Below are positions 16,179 through 24,273 of a DNA stretch of 64,000 nt, piece by piece. The DNA is from Nonomuraea aridisoli (GTDB taxonomy: Bacteria > Actinomycetota > Actinomycetes > Streptosporangiales > Streptosporangiaceae), in NCBI RefSeq assembly GCF_003236395.1, contig NZ_POUD01000001.1:1-64000 (forward strand), written 5' to 3'. Position numbers and translations under genes: made by a program. The notes beneath the pieces are model-generated. The model had not been told where the DNA came from and made no database searches. It saw only the letters and a program-made list of their open reading frames with translations. Each line of letters begins with the position of its first letter. Within the stretch, counting starts at the first letter, position 1.

Positions 16179-16611
16179 TTCAGCGAAAGACCCAGACGCG
16201 AGCAGACATACCCATACGGATCTTCTCAGTTACCTCTTCAAGCCCAAACAACCCGTCAAAACCGAAAGGGGGTTATTCAACCACGTTTTGATGTTTAAGG
16301 ACCTTGTTATCGAACCCCGGCGTGTCGCCCCCACGGCTCGGTGGCGAATGTTTCGGGTGATCATTGAAAGTTTCATGGATCAGAACCGGTCCCGGCTCGC
16401 CGGACAGCGTCCTGACCAGGCTCTACGTCGCCGCAACGATGCGTGATCGCGGCGCCGCCCGGATGATCGTTGACAGTCCGACGAAGCCGGACGAACACTG
16501 ACGCCGTACTTCCGGTCCGCCCACCGCGACCAGGCCCTCCCCGCCCCGCCACGTGTCACGACGTGTCACCGTGCCGGCGCCCCCATCGTTCACGAGGAGG
16601 AGAACACGCAG
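16179..16611. promoter_or_regulatory. divergent upstream region of the His-rich gene and the xylanase gene
   Basis: These 433 bases hold no gene that I can support. An inverted repeat TCAAAAC/GTTTTGA (16256-16262 and 16285-16291) and the perfect odd palindrome TGAAAGTTTCA (16365-16375) stand out. The latter matches the GAAA-N-TTTC element described in front of Streptomyces xylanase genes. A TTGACA box at 16470-16475 has no convincing -10 partner. The xylanase ribosome site is the AGGAGGAG run near 16595-16602. Confidence 0.45.
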
Positions 16612-17589
16612 ATGAACGACCCCGAGAGCCCCAGACGCGGCCGTATCAGGCGGCTCGTCGGCCGTGTCGGCGTCATAGCGCTGGTCGCGGCCACCACGAT
16701 GATGCCGGGCGCCGCCAACGCGGCCCCCGTGACCTCGAACCAGACCGGGAACCACAACGGCTACTTCTATTCGTTCTGGACCGACAGCCCCGGGACCGTC
16801 TCCATGGAGCTGGGATCCGGCGGCAACTACAGCACCTCGTGGCGGAACACCGGAAACTTCGTGGCGGGCAAGGGCTGGAACCCCGGTGGCCGGCGGACCG
16901 TGACGTATTCCGGCAGCTTCAACCCGTCCGGCAACGCCTACCTGACGCTCTACGGCTGGACGAGGAACCCGCTCGTGGAGTACTACGTCGTCGACAACTG
17001 GGGCACCTACCGGCCCACGGGGACGTACAAGGGCACCGTGACGAGCGACGGCGGCACGTACGACATCTACCAGACGACGCGCTACAACGCCCCCTCCATC
17101 GAGGGCACCAGGACGTTCAACCAGTACTGGAGCGTCCGGCAGTCGAAGCGGACGGGCGGCACCATCACCGCCGGCAACCACTTCGACGCGTGGGCCCGTA
17201 ACGGGATGAGCCTCGGCACCCACGACTACATGATCCTCGCGACCGAGGGCTACCAGAGCAGCGGCAGCTCGAACATCACCGTCGGCGCGAGCAGCAATCC
17301 CGGAAACCCGGGCAACCCCGGCGGCGGCTGCACCGCGACCCTGTCGGCCGGTCAGCAGTGGAGCGACCGCTACAACCTCAACGTCTCGGTCAGCGGCTCC
17401 AGCAACTGGACCGTGACGATGAACGTCCCGTCACCGGCGAGGGTCATGTCGACCTGGAACATCAGCGCGAGCTACCCCAGCTCCCAGGTGCTGGTCGCCA
17501 GACCCAACGGCAACGGAGACAACTGGGGGGTGACGATCCAGCACAACGGCAACTGGACCTGGCCGACGGTCTCCTGCAGCGCCGGCTGA
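16612..17589 (+). CDS. secreted GH11 endo-1,4-beta-xylanase with C-terminal carbohydrate-binding module
   Basis: 325 residues. The signal peptide ([11 protein letters not shown], a hydrophobic core, cut near ANA-AP at 37-38) may be Tat-like. The GH11 jelly-roll domain (about 40-225) has the nucleophile Glu 123 in [11 protein letters not shown] and the acid/base Glu 212 in [12 protein letters not shown] Gly/Pro/Asn linker ([11 protein letters not shown]) leads to an 85-residue CBM2-type domain bounded by Cys 238 and Cys 322, with exposed tryptophans. It cleaves the xylan backbone outside the cell. An unusually strong terminator follows. Confidence 0.95.
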   Translation: MNDPESPRRGRIRRLVGRVGVIALVAATTMMPGAANAAPVTSNQTGNHNGYFYSFWTDSPGTVSMELGSGGNYSTSWRNTGNFVAGKGWNPGGRRTVTYSGSFNPSGNAYLTLYGWTRNPLVEYYVVDNWGTYRPTGTYKGTVTSDGGTYDIYQTTRYNAPSIEGTRTFNQYWSVRQSKRTGGTITAGNHFDAWARNGMSLGTHDYMILATEGYQSSGSSNITVGASSNPGNPGNPGGGCTATLSAGQQWSDRYNLNVSVSGSSNWTVTMNVPSPARVMSTWNISASYPSSQVLVARPNGNGDNWGVTIQHNGNWTWPTVSCSAG

Positions 17590-17604
17590 CCCACACGCAT
17601 CCAC

Positions 17605-17644
17605 TGATCGCATGCCTGGAGCCCGCGCTCCAGGCATGCGATCA
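17605..17644 (+). terminator. strong terminator of the xylanase gene
   Basis: An 18-base perfect stem (arms 17605-17622 and 17627-17644, the inner part being GATCGCATGCCTGGAGC) closes a 4-base CCGC loop 16 bases after the xylanase stop. Confidence 0.9.
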
Positions 17645-17969
17645 TCGTGCCCATGACCCCGTCCCGAAAGGGCCATGCCGCGTAGGCCCCCTTCCCAGGT
17701 CCGTACGCCAGGATCGGCGTGCGGCGCCCACAGAGCACTGATCCGTCACGTCCCCGGGCTCGGCCGCCGCCCCATGGCCGCGGTGATCGCCCTGGAGCAC
17801 ACCCGGATGTGGCCGGGCGCCGTCGCCGACGCCCTGGTGGCCTGGCAGGAGGCGGCCCTCGTCGGCACCGCCGACCGCCTGCTGCGCAGGTGCGCGTGCG
17901 ACGAATGCACGGGCGCAGCCCCCCGCCACCGCCTCCAAGAAGCTGGAGGAGGTCCGCGCCTCCGTCTCC
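17645..17969. other. gene-free stretch before the TetR remnant
   Basis: No convincing gene is seen. An open plus-strand frame from ATG 17774 encodes about 45 plausible residues, including an RRCACDEC cysteine cluster, and then loses sense. In another frame the codons just before 17970 (ATASKKLEEVRASVS) lead into the TetR remnant without a start. This is probably decayed DNA. Confidence 0.4.
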
Positions 17970-18353
17970 ATGGACCCCGACACGGTGGCGGAGTCGATCG
18001 GGCAGATGTTCGACTGGTACCGGGAACACCCGGAGCTGATCAGGCTGCTGCTGTGGGAGGCGCTGGAGGCCCGCGACGAGGCCGGCGAGAGCGAGCGGCA
18101 GCGCCGTGACGGTTTCCGGGAGAAGGTCCACCACCTCGTGGACGGCGGCGTCGCCGACGACCTCCCCGGGGACGGCCGGGTCCGCGCCGCCCAGGACCTG
18201 CTGTTCACCCTCATGGGGCTGATCGCCTGGAGCTTCGCGGTGCCCGGGATGTGCCGCGCCGTCCTGGACGAGGAGACCGACGAGGCCGCCTGGGCGCGGC
18301 GCCGCGAGACGGTGATCGAGACCGCGCGCAGACTCGCCACCACCCCGGCGTGA
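17970..18353 (+). pseudogene. TetR-family regulator lacking its DNA-binding domain
   Basis: The 127 residues correspond to the ligand-binding C-terminal half of a TetR protein: IGQMFDWYREHPELIRLLLWEALEARD, then QDLLFTLMGLIAWSFAVPGM and a C-terminal helix. The N-terminal helix-turn-helix that should precede it (about 60-70 residues) is not found in any upstream frame. The ATG used here lies inside a domain, has no good ribosome site and is preceded by in-frame TetR-like codons. It is most likely a decayed regulator. Confidence 0.6.
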
Positions 18354-18356
18354 GGA

Positions 18357-18386
18357 ACGGCCGCGGAGCCCGCGCTCCGCGGCCGT
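18357..18386. terminator. bidirectional terminator between the TetR remnant and the carboxypeptidase
   Basis: ACGGCCGCGGAGC (18357-18369) and GCTCCGCGGCCGT (18374-18386) form a perfect 13-base stem with a CCGC loop between two convergent gene ends. Confidence 0.8.
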
Positions 18387-18398
18387 CACGGGGTCCGG

Positions 18399-19631
18399 TC
18401 AGTCGGCGGCGGTGTCCCAGCCGTAGTCGGGCAGGTCGAAGAAGTCGTCACCGTCCAGGGTGTCGGCGCTGCCGGTCGCCAGCCCGTCCATCAGGGACTC
18501 GATGCCCGTGCGCACCGACTGGACGAACATGCCCTTCTGCTTCTGGCCCAGGTCGTCCTGCTGGCCGCGGACCTCGAAGAGCACGGTGCCCGTGCCGTTC
18601 AGGGCGAACGCCGATCGGCCCTGGCCCGCGTACTCGCGCGAGTCCGGGTGGAAGTAGCGGCCGACGGCCACGTGCGGCGACTGGGCGCCGTACTTCTCGA
18701 TCAGGCCGTTGTAGACCGACAGCGCGTAACGGCGGGACTTGTCCTGGTCGAGCGCCGGCCATTCGTCCTGGTAGGCGGCGCCGTCCTGGACGCCGAGCGG
18801 CGGGTAGTCCAGCGAGAAGGTGATGAGGTCGCCGTCCTGGGGGCCGCCGGTGAGGATGTCGCACGGCCCCATGTGGTGCAGGTCGACGTACGCGTCCACG
18901 GAGCCCTTCTCCTCGCGCATGGCCACGTACACGTCGCGGATCGCGCGGGACTCGGAGGACAGGAAGAAGCCGGCGTCGGTCTCCTCGCCGGGGAGGTCGG
19001 CGGCCCGCGGCACGTAGTCGAGGTCGGGGTTGAAGTCGCGGTTCAGGTCGTAGCCGGGCAGGTCGATCCCGTCTCCGCTGAGGCGGTGGTACCAGGCGCG
19101 GGGAGCCCCTTCGAGCTGCGGGAACGCGGCGACCGTGTCCTCCCACGGCACCACGTTCACGCGCCGGTTGAGCTCGCCGCCGTCGGGGTTGACCATCGGC
19201 ATCGCGACGAGGGTGATCTCGTCGAGGAGCCGCTCGGTCCGCGCGTCGCCGCCGGCGGCGAGGTCCTTGAGGATGCCGAGCAGGGCCTCGGTGCCGGTGC
19301 GTTCGTTGCCGTGGATGGCGGACGTCACCAGCAACACCCGGTCGCCGGTGCCGGCGCGGGCGACCCACAGCTCCCTGCCCTGGGCGGACCGGCCGGCGAC
19401 CTCGACGCCGACGCGCCCGCCGCTGCTCGCTTCGATCTGCGCCAGGGCCGCGCCCACCTGGGCGTGGTCGGACCAGCCGGACCAGGACGGGTCGTCCTTG
19501 GTCTTGCAGCTGCCGGGGTCGGCCGCCTTCGCCGCCTGCGCGGGCGGGACGGTGAGGACTGACGCGGTCAGGGCCGCGGCGACGGCGACCGCCGCCAGCC
19601 CCCTGCTGACAAATGCCCGGTGTAAGTGCAC
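18399..19631 (-). CDS. secreted M14-family zinc carboxypeptidase
   Basis: 410 residues with a Sec signal peptide cut near AQA-AK (about 33). The peptidase domain has the zinc motif HGNERTG (His 107, Glu 110), the third ligand in VDLHHMGP (about 258), substrate-binding NPDGGELNRR and DLNRDFN, and the catalytic Glu in VLFEVRGQ (about 367). These show an active M14 metallocarboxypeptidase that trims C-terminal residues from peptides or cell-wall stems outside the cell. The GTG start has AGGAG 8 bases upstream. Confidence 0.92.
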   Translation of the reverse strand: MHLHRAFVSRGLAAVAVAAALTASVLTVPPAQAAKAADPGSCKTKDDPSWSGWSDHAQVGAALAQIEASSGGRVGVEVAGRSAQGRELWVARAGTGDRVLLVTSAIHGNERTGTEALLGILKDLAAGGDARTERLLDEITLVAMPMVNPDGGELNRRVNVVPWEDTVAAFPQLEGAPRAWYHRLSGDGIDLPGYDLNRDFNPDLDYVPRAADLPGEETDAGFFLSSESRAIRDVYVAMREEKGSVDAYVDLHHMGPCDILTGGPQDGDLITFSLDYPPLGVQDGAAYQDEWPALDQDKSRRYALSVYNGLIEKYGAQSPHVAVGRYFHPDSREYAGQGRSAFALNGTGTVLFEVRGQQDDLGQKQKGMFVQSVRTGIESLMDGLATGSADTLDGDDFFDLPDYGWDTAAD

Positions 19632-19770
19632 CTACTGCTCCTCGCGAAGGTCCGGGTACGTCCGCCGAACGGGGCCTTACGCACCCGCTGACGGAAGGTC
19701 ACAAGCGACCTTTACACGAGCCCCGAACTAACACAAGGTTGGACATATCGCGCTTTATGTGCCAGCACGG

Positions 19771-20316
19771 TCAGGGCCGCCGAACCATCGCGACCTCCAG
19801 CTCCAGCGTCACCGTCTTGCTGATCAGGACCCCCGTGAGGGCGTTCCAGTTCACCGCCCAGTCGTCGCGGTCGATCGTGACGCCGCCCGCGAAGCCCACC
19901 CGGAACCCGTCCTCCGGGTCATTCCCCACCCCGGTCAGCCGGAAGTCGATGGTGACGGACCTGGTCACCCCGCGGATGGTCAGGTCACCGGCGACCTTGA
20001 AGAGCTCGCCGGCCCGCACCACCCCGGTCGAGACGAACGTGATGGCCGGGTGGCCGTCGGCGTCGAGGAACTTGCCGCACAGGTGACCGTCGCGCCGCCG
20101 GTCGCCGGTCCTGATGCTGCCGGCCTGGATCGTGAGCTCGGCGTCGGACTTCGACGGGTCGTCGCCGTCCAGGTACGCGCCGCCCTCGAACGCCTCGAAC
20201 CACCCGCGCACCCGGGTGGCCATCGTGTGGCGGCCGACGAAGCCGATCCGCGTACGGGCGGTGTCGATGACATAGTCTCCGGTCAGCTCGCCGAGGTCGG
20301 TCGTGGCTGTCTGCAT
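19771..20316 (-). CDS. YceI family lipocalin-like protein
   Basis: 181 residues with no signal peptide. Family blocks are YVIDTARTRIGFVGRHTMATRVRGWFEAFEG, ITFVSTGVVRAGELFKVAGDLTIRGVTRSVTIDF and the C-terminal LISKTVTLELEVAMVRRP. YceI proteins bind isoprenoid-like lipids in a beta-barrel; the cytoplasmic versions are linked to stress or base-induced responses. It is divergent from an ECF sigma gene with only 75 bases between, so the two could be co-regulated. Confidence 0.93.
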   Translation of the reverse strand: MQTATTDLGELTGDYVIDTARTRIGFVGRHTMATRVRGWFEAFEGGAYLDGDDPSKSDAELTIQAGSIRTGDRRRDGHLCGKFLDADGHPAITFVSTGVVRAGELFKVAGDLTIRGVTRSVTIDFRLTGVGNDPEDGFRVGFAGGVTIDRDDWAVNWNALTGVLISKTVTLELEVAMVRRP

Positions 20317-20328
20317 GATCTGCCGCCT

Positions 20329-20355
20329 TGTCACATCGAGCGGATTCCAGGTGTC
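20329..20355 (+). promoter_or_regulatory. ECF41-type promoter of the sigma-factor gene
   Basis: TGTCACA (20329-20335), 16 bases, then TGTC (20352-20355). The published ECF41 target promoter is TGTCACA-N16-CGTC, so only one base differs. It lies 37-63 bases before the sigma gene start, suggesting autoregulation. Confidence 0.6.
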
Positions 20356-20391
20356 ACCTCTATGACCCCTAGCGGCGGAGGAATGTGACCG

Positions 20392-21279
20392 ATGACCGAG
20401 TCCGACTGGCTGGCGGAGGGCTTCGAGGCGAACCGGACCCGCCTGAGAGCGGTGGCGTACCGGATGCTCGGCTCGCTCGCCGAGGCCGACGACGCCGTGC
20501 AGGAGGCCTGGCTGCGCGCCAGCCGCGCGGACGCCGGCCGGGTCGACAGGCTCGGCGCCTGGCTGACCACCATCGTCGCCCGGGTGTGCCTGAACGTGCT
20601 GCGCTCGCGCGCGACGCGGCACGAGGACCTCATGGGCGTGCACGTGCCGGACCCGGTCGTCACCCGTACGGACGGGGCGACCCCCGAGGAGGAGGCGCTG
20701 CTGGCCGACTCGGTCGGGCTCGCGCTGCAGGTGGTGCTCGAAACCCTCACCCACGCCGAACGGCTGGCGTTCGTGCTGCACGACCTGTTCGGCCTGCCCT
20801 TCGACGAGATCGCCCCCATGGTCGGGCGCTCCCCGGCCGCGGCCCGGCAGCTCGCCAGCCGGGCCCGGCGCCGCGTGCGGGGAGCCGAGGTCCAGGCTCC
20901 CCAGCCCGACCTCGGCCGCCGGCGGGAGATCGTCGACGCCTTCTACGCCGCGGCCCGCCGGGGCGACTTCGACGCGCTCGTCTCGGCTCTCGACCCGGAC
21001 GCCGTGCTGCGGGCCGACGGAGGCACGGCGCGTCCGGAGGCTTCCGTGGTGGCGCGCGGCGCGGCGGCCGTCGCCGGTCAGGTGCTCACGTTCCACCGGC
21101 CCGCCGCGATGGCCCACCCGGCCCTGGTGAACGGGTCCGCGGGCGCCGTGGTGACCTTGGGCGGGCGGCCGGTCGCGGTGCTGGGCTTCACCATCGCGAA
21201 CGACAGGATCGTCCGCATCGACGCCGTCGCCGACCCCGACCGCCTCGCCCGCCTCGACCTGCCCGTCCTCGACGGCTGA
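20392..21279 (+). CDS. ECF RNA polymerase sigma factor, SigJ/ECF41 group
   Basis: 295 residues. Region 2 is YRMLGSLAEADDAVQEAWLRA. Region 4 is LETLTHAERLAFVLHDLFGLPFDEIAPMVGRSPAAARQLASRARRRVRG. About 110 extra C-terminal residues form a SnoaL-like domain (REIVDAFYAAARRGDFDALVSALDPDAVLRADGG), the hallmark of ECF41 sigmas, in which this domain controls sigma activity instead of a separate anti-sigma factor. ECF41 genes usually sit beside an oxidoreductase, epimerase or carboxymuconolactone decarboxylase; here an epimerase follows. GGAGGAA precedes the ATG. Confidence 0.94.
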   Translation: MTESDWLAEGFEANRTRLRAVAYRMLGSLAEADDAVQEAWLRASRADAGRVDRLGAWLTTIVARVCLNVLRSRATRHEDLMGVHVPDPVVTRTDGATPEEEALLADSVGLALQVVLETLTHAERLAFVLHDLFGLPFDEIAPMVGRSPAAARQLASRARRRVRGAEVQAPQPDLGRRREIVDAFYAAARRGDFDALVSALDPDAVLRADGGTARPEASVVARGAAAVAGQVLTFHRPAAMAHPALVNGSAGAVVTLGGRPVAVLGFTIANDRIVRIDAVADPDRLARLDLPVLDG

Positions 21280-21367
21280 CGGCTTTGCCGGATCGGCAAC
21301 ACGGCTTGGTCCCGGACGGGAGGCGGGACGAGGATCGCCTGGTCCGAACACCTGCAAGGGGGTCCCG

Positions 21368-22270
21368 TTGCACGTCCTCGTCACCGGAGCGAGCGGCCTG
21401 ATCGGCGGCACGGTCGCCGCACGGCTCATCGACTCCGGCCACACCGTCACCGGCCTGATCCGCGACGCGTCCAAGGCCGCGGCACTCACCCGCCTGGGGA
21501 TCGAGCCCGTGGTGGGCGCCCTGGACGACGCCGAGTCGCTCACCCGGCTGGCCCGCCGCGCCGACGCCGTCGTCAACGCCGCCGACAGCGATCATCGCGG
21601 CGCCGTCGAGACCTTCGTCGCCGCCCTGGCCGGCTCGGGCAAGGCCCTGCTCCACACCAGCGGCACCGGCTTCGTGGCGACCGGCACGACCGGCGAACGA
21701 TCGGAGGAGGTCTTCGGCGAGGACGCCCTCGACGACTGGGAGCCCGATCACCCGATCCGCGCGGCACGCATGGCCCTCGACCGGCTGGTGCTGGCCGCCG
21801 CCGAGCGGGGCGTGCGCTCGGCCGTACTGTGCAACAGCCTCGTCTACGGGCGGGGCAGGGTGCCGGGCCGCCAGAGCGTGCTCATCGACGCGCTGATCCG
21901 CCAGGCGCGCTCGGACGGCGTCGTCCGCCACGTCGGCGCGGGCCACAACATCTGGTCCAACGTCCACGTCGACGACATGGCCGACCTGTACGCCCTCGCC
22001 CTGGAGAAGTCCCCTCCCGGCACGTTCTACTTCGTCGAGAACGGCGAGGAGTCCTTCGGCGCGATGGCGGCGGCCCTCGCCCGCGCCCTCGGCATGCCCG
22101 CTCCGCGACCGTGGGATCCCGACTCGCCCGGCAACGTCTGGGACCCCCAGTTCGCCCGGCACGCCTTGGGCTCCAACAGCCGCGTCCGCGCCACCCGCGC
22201 CCGCGACCTCCTCGGCTGGAACCCCCGGCACCACTCCATCGTCGAGTGGATCGGCGACCTCGCGTTCTAG
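21368..22270 (+). CDS. NAD-dependent epimerase/dehydratase family protein (extended SDR)
   Basis: 300 residues. The NAD-binding motif VTGASGLIGGTVAARLIDSGH lies at the N-terminus, followed by a Rossmann fold. The usual YxxxK is not evident; the region reads ALLHTSGTGFVATG and AAERGVRSAVLCNSLVYGRG. This is typical of the atypical SDR5/NmrA-like epimerases often encoded beside ECF41 sigmas. It starts at TTG 21368 after an AAGGGGG ribosome site. The substrate is unknown; it may be part of the regulon of the sigma factor upstream. Confidence 0.88.
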   Translation: MHVLVTGASGLIGGTVAARLIDSGHTVTGLIRDASKAAALTRLGIEPVVGALDDAESLTRLARRADAVVNAADSDHRGAVETFVAALAGSGKALLHTSGTGFVATGTTGERSEEVFGEDALDDWEPDHPIRAARMALDRLVLAAAERGVRSAVLCNSLVYGRGRVPGRQSVLIDALIRQARSDGVVRHVGAGHNIWSNVHVDDMADLYALALEKSPPGTFYFVENGEESFGAMAAALARALGMPAPRPWDPDSPGNVWDPQFARHALGSNSRVRATRARDLLGWNPRHHSIVEWIGDLAF

Positions 22271-22278
22271 GCGGCAGA

Positions 22279-22788
22279 ATGCCTCGGGTGATGGAGACGA
22301 GTGCGGTGCTGCGGGTGCTGGGGCTGCTGCGTGAGGCCGGGTGCGAGGTCTGGGTCGGCGGCGGGTGGGGCATCGACGCCCTGGTGGGCGAGGTCACGCG
22401 GGAACACGACGACCTCGACCTGCTGCACCGCGTCGAGCAGGAGCCGTTGCTGATCACGACGCTGGAGAACGCCGGCTTCGCCGAGCAGCCCGGCGTCGAG
22501 CCCGGCCGGCCCGCCCGGTTCGTCATGAAGGACGACGAGGGCCACGAGCTTGACCTGCATCCGCTGCGGTTCCGGCCGGACGGGTCCGCCGTCCAGCACG
22601 CCGACGATCGCGGCGGCGTCTTCCACTACCCGGCGGACGCCTTCGCCACCGGCGTGATCGCGGGCGTGCCGGTGAACTGCCTGTCGGTGGCCCAGCAGAT
22701 CGCCTTCCACCAGGGGTACGAGCCCCGCGACCGCGACCGTCACGACATGGCCCGGCTGCGCGCCGCCTTCGGCACCACGACCTGGTAG
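22279..22788 (+). CDS. nucleotidyltransferase-fold protein (aminoglycoside/lincosamide adenylyltransferase-like)
   Basis: 169 residues. The motif VWVGGGWGIDALVGEVTREHDDLDLL (about 24-49) is the GG..xD..DxD catalytic patch of the ANT(2'')/LinB class of small nucleotidyltransferases, and DEGHELDLHPLRF supplies a third acidic residue. Such proteins adenylylate antibiotics, but many genomic relatives have no tested substrate, so resistance is only a possibility. The start ATG 22279 lies 8 bases after the epimerase stop. It ends with no gap before the convergent ridA-type gene. Confidence 0.82.
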   Translation: MPRVMETSAVLRVLGLLREAGCEVWVGGGWGIDALVGEVTREHDDLDLLHRVEQEPLLITTLENAGFAEQPGVEPGRPARFVMKDDEGHELDLHPLRFRPDGSAVQHADDRGGVFHYPADAFATGVIAGVPVNCLSVAQQIAFHQGYEPRDRDRHDMARLRAAFGTTTW

Positions 22789-23187
22789 TCATCCGACCGC
22801 CGGGCCGGGGCGGCGCGCGTACGCCTCGATCTCGATCTTCATGCGCGGGTCGGAGAGGCCGCACACGAGCATCGTGGCGGCCGGCCGCACGTCGCCGAAC
22901 GCGCGGCGCAGCACCGGCCAGCAGGGCTCGAAGTCGTCCCGGTCGGGCAGCAGGTAGCGCACCCGCACCACGTCGGCGAGGGTGCATCTCGCCTCGGCCA
23001 GGGCTGACTCGATGTTGCGCAGGCACTGCTCGGCCTGCTCGACCACGTCGTCGGAGATCGTCATGGTGGCGTAGTCGAACCCGGTCGTCCCGGACACGTG
23101 CACCCAGTCGCCGTCCACCACGGCCCGGGCATAGCCGATCTGCTCCTCGAACGTCGAGCCGCTGAGGATCGCGCGTCGCTCTGTCAT
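22789..23187 (-). CDS. RidA family protein (reactive imine deaminase-like)
   Basis: 132 residues of the YjgF/YER057c/UK114 fold. Visible blocks are FEEQIGYARAVVDGDWVHVSGTTGFD at the start, VEQAEQCLRNIESALAEA in the middle and the tail ATMLVCGLSDPRMKIEIEAYARR. The family's key Arg near residue 105 is not in its usual IPxRxxV setting (PAATMLVCGL), so this is one of the divergent Rid subgroups. It may hydrolyse enamines or act in a specific catabolic step. It is divergent from a LysR regulator 74 bases away, which probably controls it. Confidence 0.9.
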   Translation of the reverse strand: MTERRAILSGSTFEEQIGYARAVVDGDWVHVSGTTGFDYATMTISDDVVEQAEQCLRNIESALAEARCTLADVVRVRYLLPDRDDFEPCWPVLRRAFGDVRPAATMLVCGLSDPRMKIEIEAYARRPGPAVG

Positions 23188-23261
23188 GCGTCAGGACCCT
23201 AGGCCGACCAGCGGGGATACGTCTAATACGGTCGCGGCCATGGGCTGATATCTCTACACGT

Positions 23262-24164
23262 ATGGATCGGCCAGAACTCCCCCTCGCGCAACTGCACGCC
23301 TTCGTCGTGCTCGCCGAGGAGCTGCACTTCGGCCACGCGGCCGCCCGCCTGGGCATCGCCCAGCCCCCGCTGAGCCAGCAGATCCGGCGGCTGGAGGAGA
23401 AGGTCGGCCATGCGCTGTTCCACCGCGCGCCGGGACGCGTCGCGCTCACGGCGGCGGGCCGGGAGCTGCTGCCCGCCGCCCAGCGTGCCCTCGCCGGCCT
23501 CGCGGACGGCCTGGCCGCCGCCCGCGCCGCCGGGAGCGGCAGAGCCGGGCGCCTGCGCATCGGCTTCGCCGCCTCACTCGCCTTGACGTTCCTGCCCGGC
23601 CTGCTGCGCGCCTTCCGGCAGGAGTATCCCGACGTACGGCTGGACATCCTGGAGATGACCACGGCGCCCCAGCTCACGGCCCTGCGCGACCAGGTCATCG
23701 ACGTCGGGCTGCTGCGGGAGCCGCCCGCAGGCGAGACGGAGCTCGGCTACGAGACCGTGCTGACCGAGCCGTTCGTGGCCGTCCTGCCCGCCGAGCACCC
23801 GCTCGCCGCCCACCGGACGGTCGAGATCGGGCAACTGGCGGGCATGCCGTTCGTGCTCCTGCCGCGAGCGGCCGGCCCAGGGCTGCACGACCAGATCGTC
23901 GGCCTCTGCGCGGCGGCGGGCTTCACCCCGCCGGTCGCGCAGCGCGCGGTGGAATGGCAGACCGTCTGCGCGCTGGTCGGGGCGGGTCTGGGCGTCTCGG
24001 TGGCTCCGGCGAGCATCCGGCGCGTCCGCCTCCAAGGGGTCGCCTTCCGCAGGATCGAGCCCGGCGACGTCCGCACCCGGGTGGCCATGGCCTGGCGCAG
24101 GAACGACACGAATCCGCTGGTCGCGAACTGGCTGGCGACCGTGCGCCAACCCCGTCGCGTTTGA
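23262..24164 (+). CDS. LysR-family transcriptional regulator
   Basis: 300 residues, the standard family length. The N-terminal helix-turn-helix reads QLHAFVVLAEELHFGHAAARLGIAQPPLSQQIRRLEEKVGHALFHR. The C-terminal co-inducer domain is LRIGFAASLALTFLPGLLRAFRQEYPDVRLDILEM with FVAVLPAEHPLAAH. It is divergently transcribed from the RidA-family gene; the 74-base space should contain its operators, though I saw no clean T-N11-A site. The co-inducer is unknown. Confidence 0.93.
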   Translation: MDRPELPLAQLHAFVVLAEELHFGHAAARLGIAQPPLSQQIRRLEEKVGHALFHRAPGRVALTAAGRELLPAAQRALAGLADGLAAARAAGSGRAGRLRIGFAASLALTFLPGLLRAFRQEYPDVRLDILEMTTAPQLTALRDQVIDVGLLREPPAGETELGYETVLTEPFVAVLPAEHPLAAHRTVEIGQLAGMPFVLLPRAAGPGLHDQIVGLCAAAGFTPPVAQRAVEWQTVCALVGAGLGVSVAPASIRRVRLQGVAFRRIEPGDVRTRVAMAWRRNDTNPLVANWLATVRQPRRV

Positions 24165-24273
24165 TGCAGGTTGCTGGTAATTGCAACTTATGTGCAGAAT
24201 GGGCCCCGGATCACGACCGTCCGACTTCGGAGGCCCGCCGCATGCCCCGCACCACCCACGACGGCTCCGCGTC

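Noticed and set aside
22279-22788. Confident antibiotic-resistance call for the nucleotidyltransferase
   Set aside because: The catalytic motif is present, but many chromosomal relatives have no known drug substrate, and the context (epimerase, RidA) does not point to resistance.
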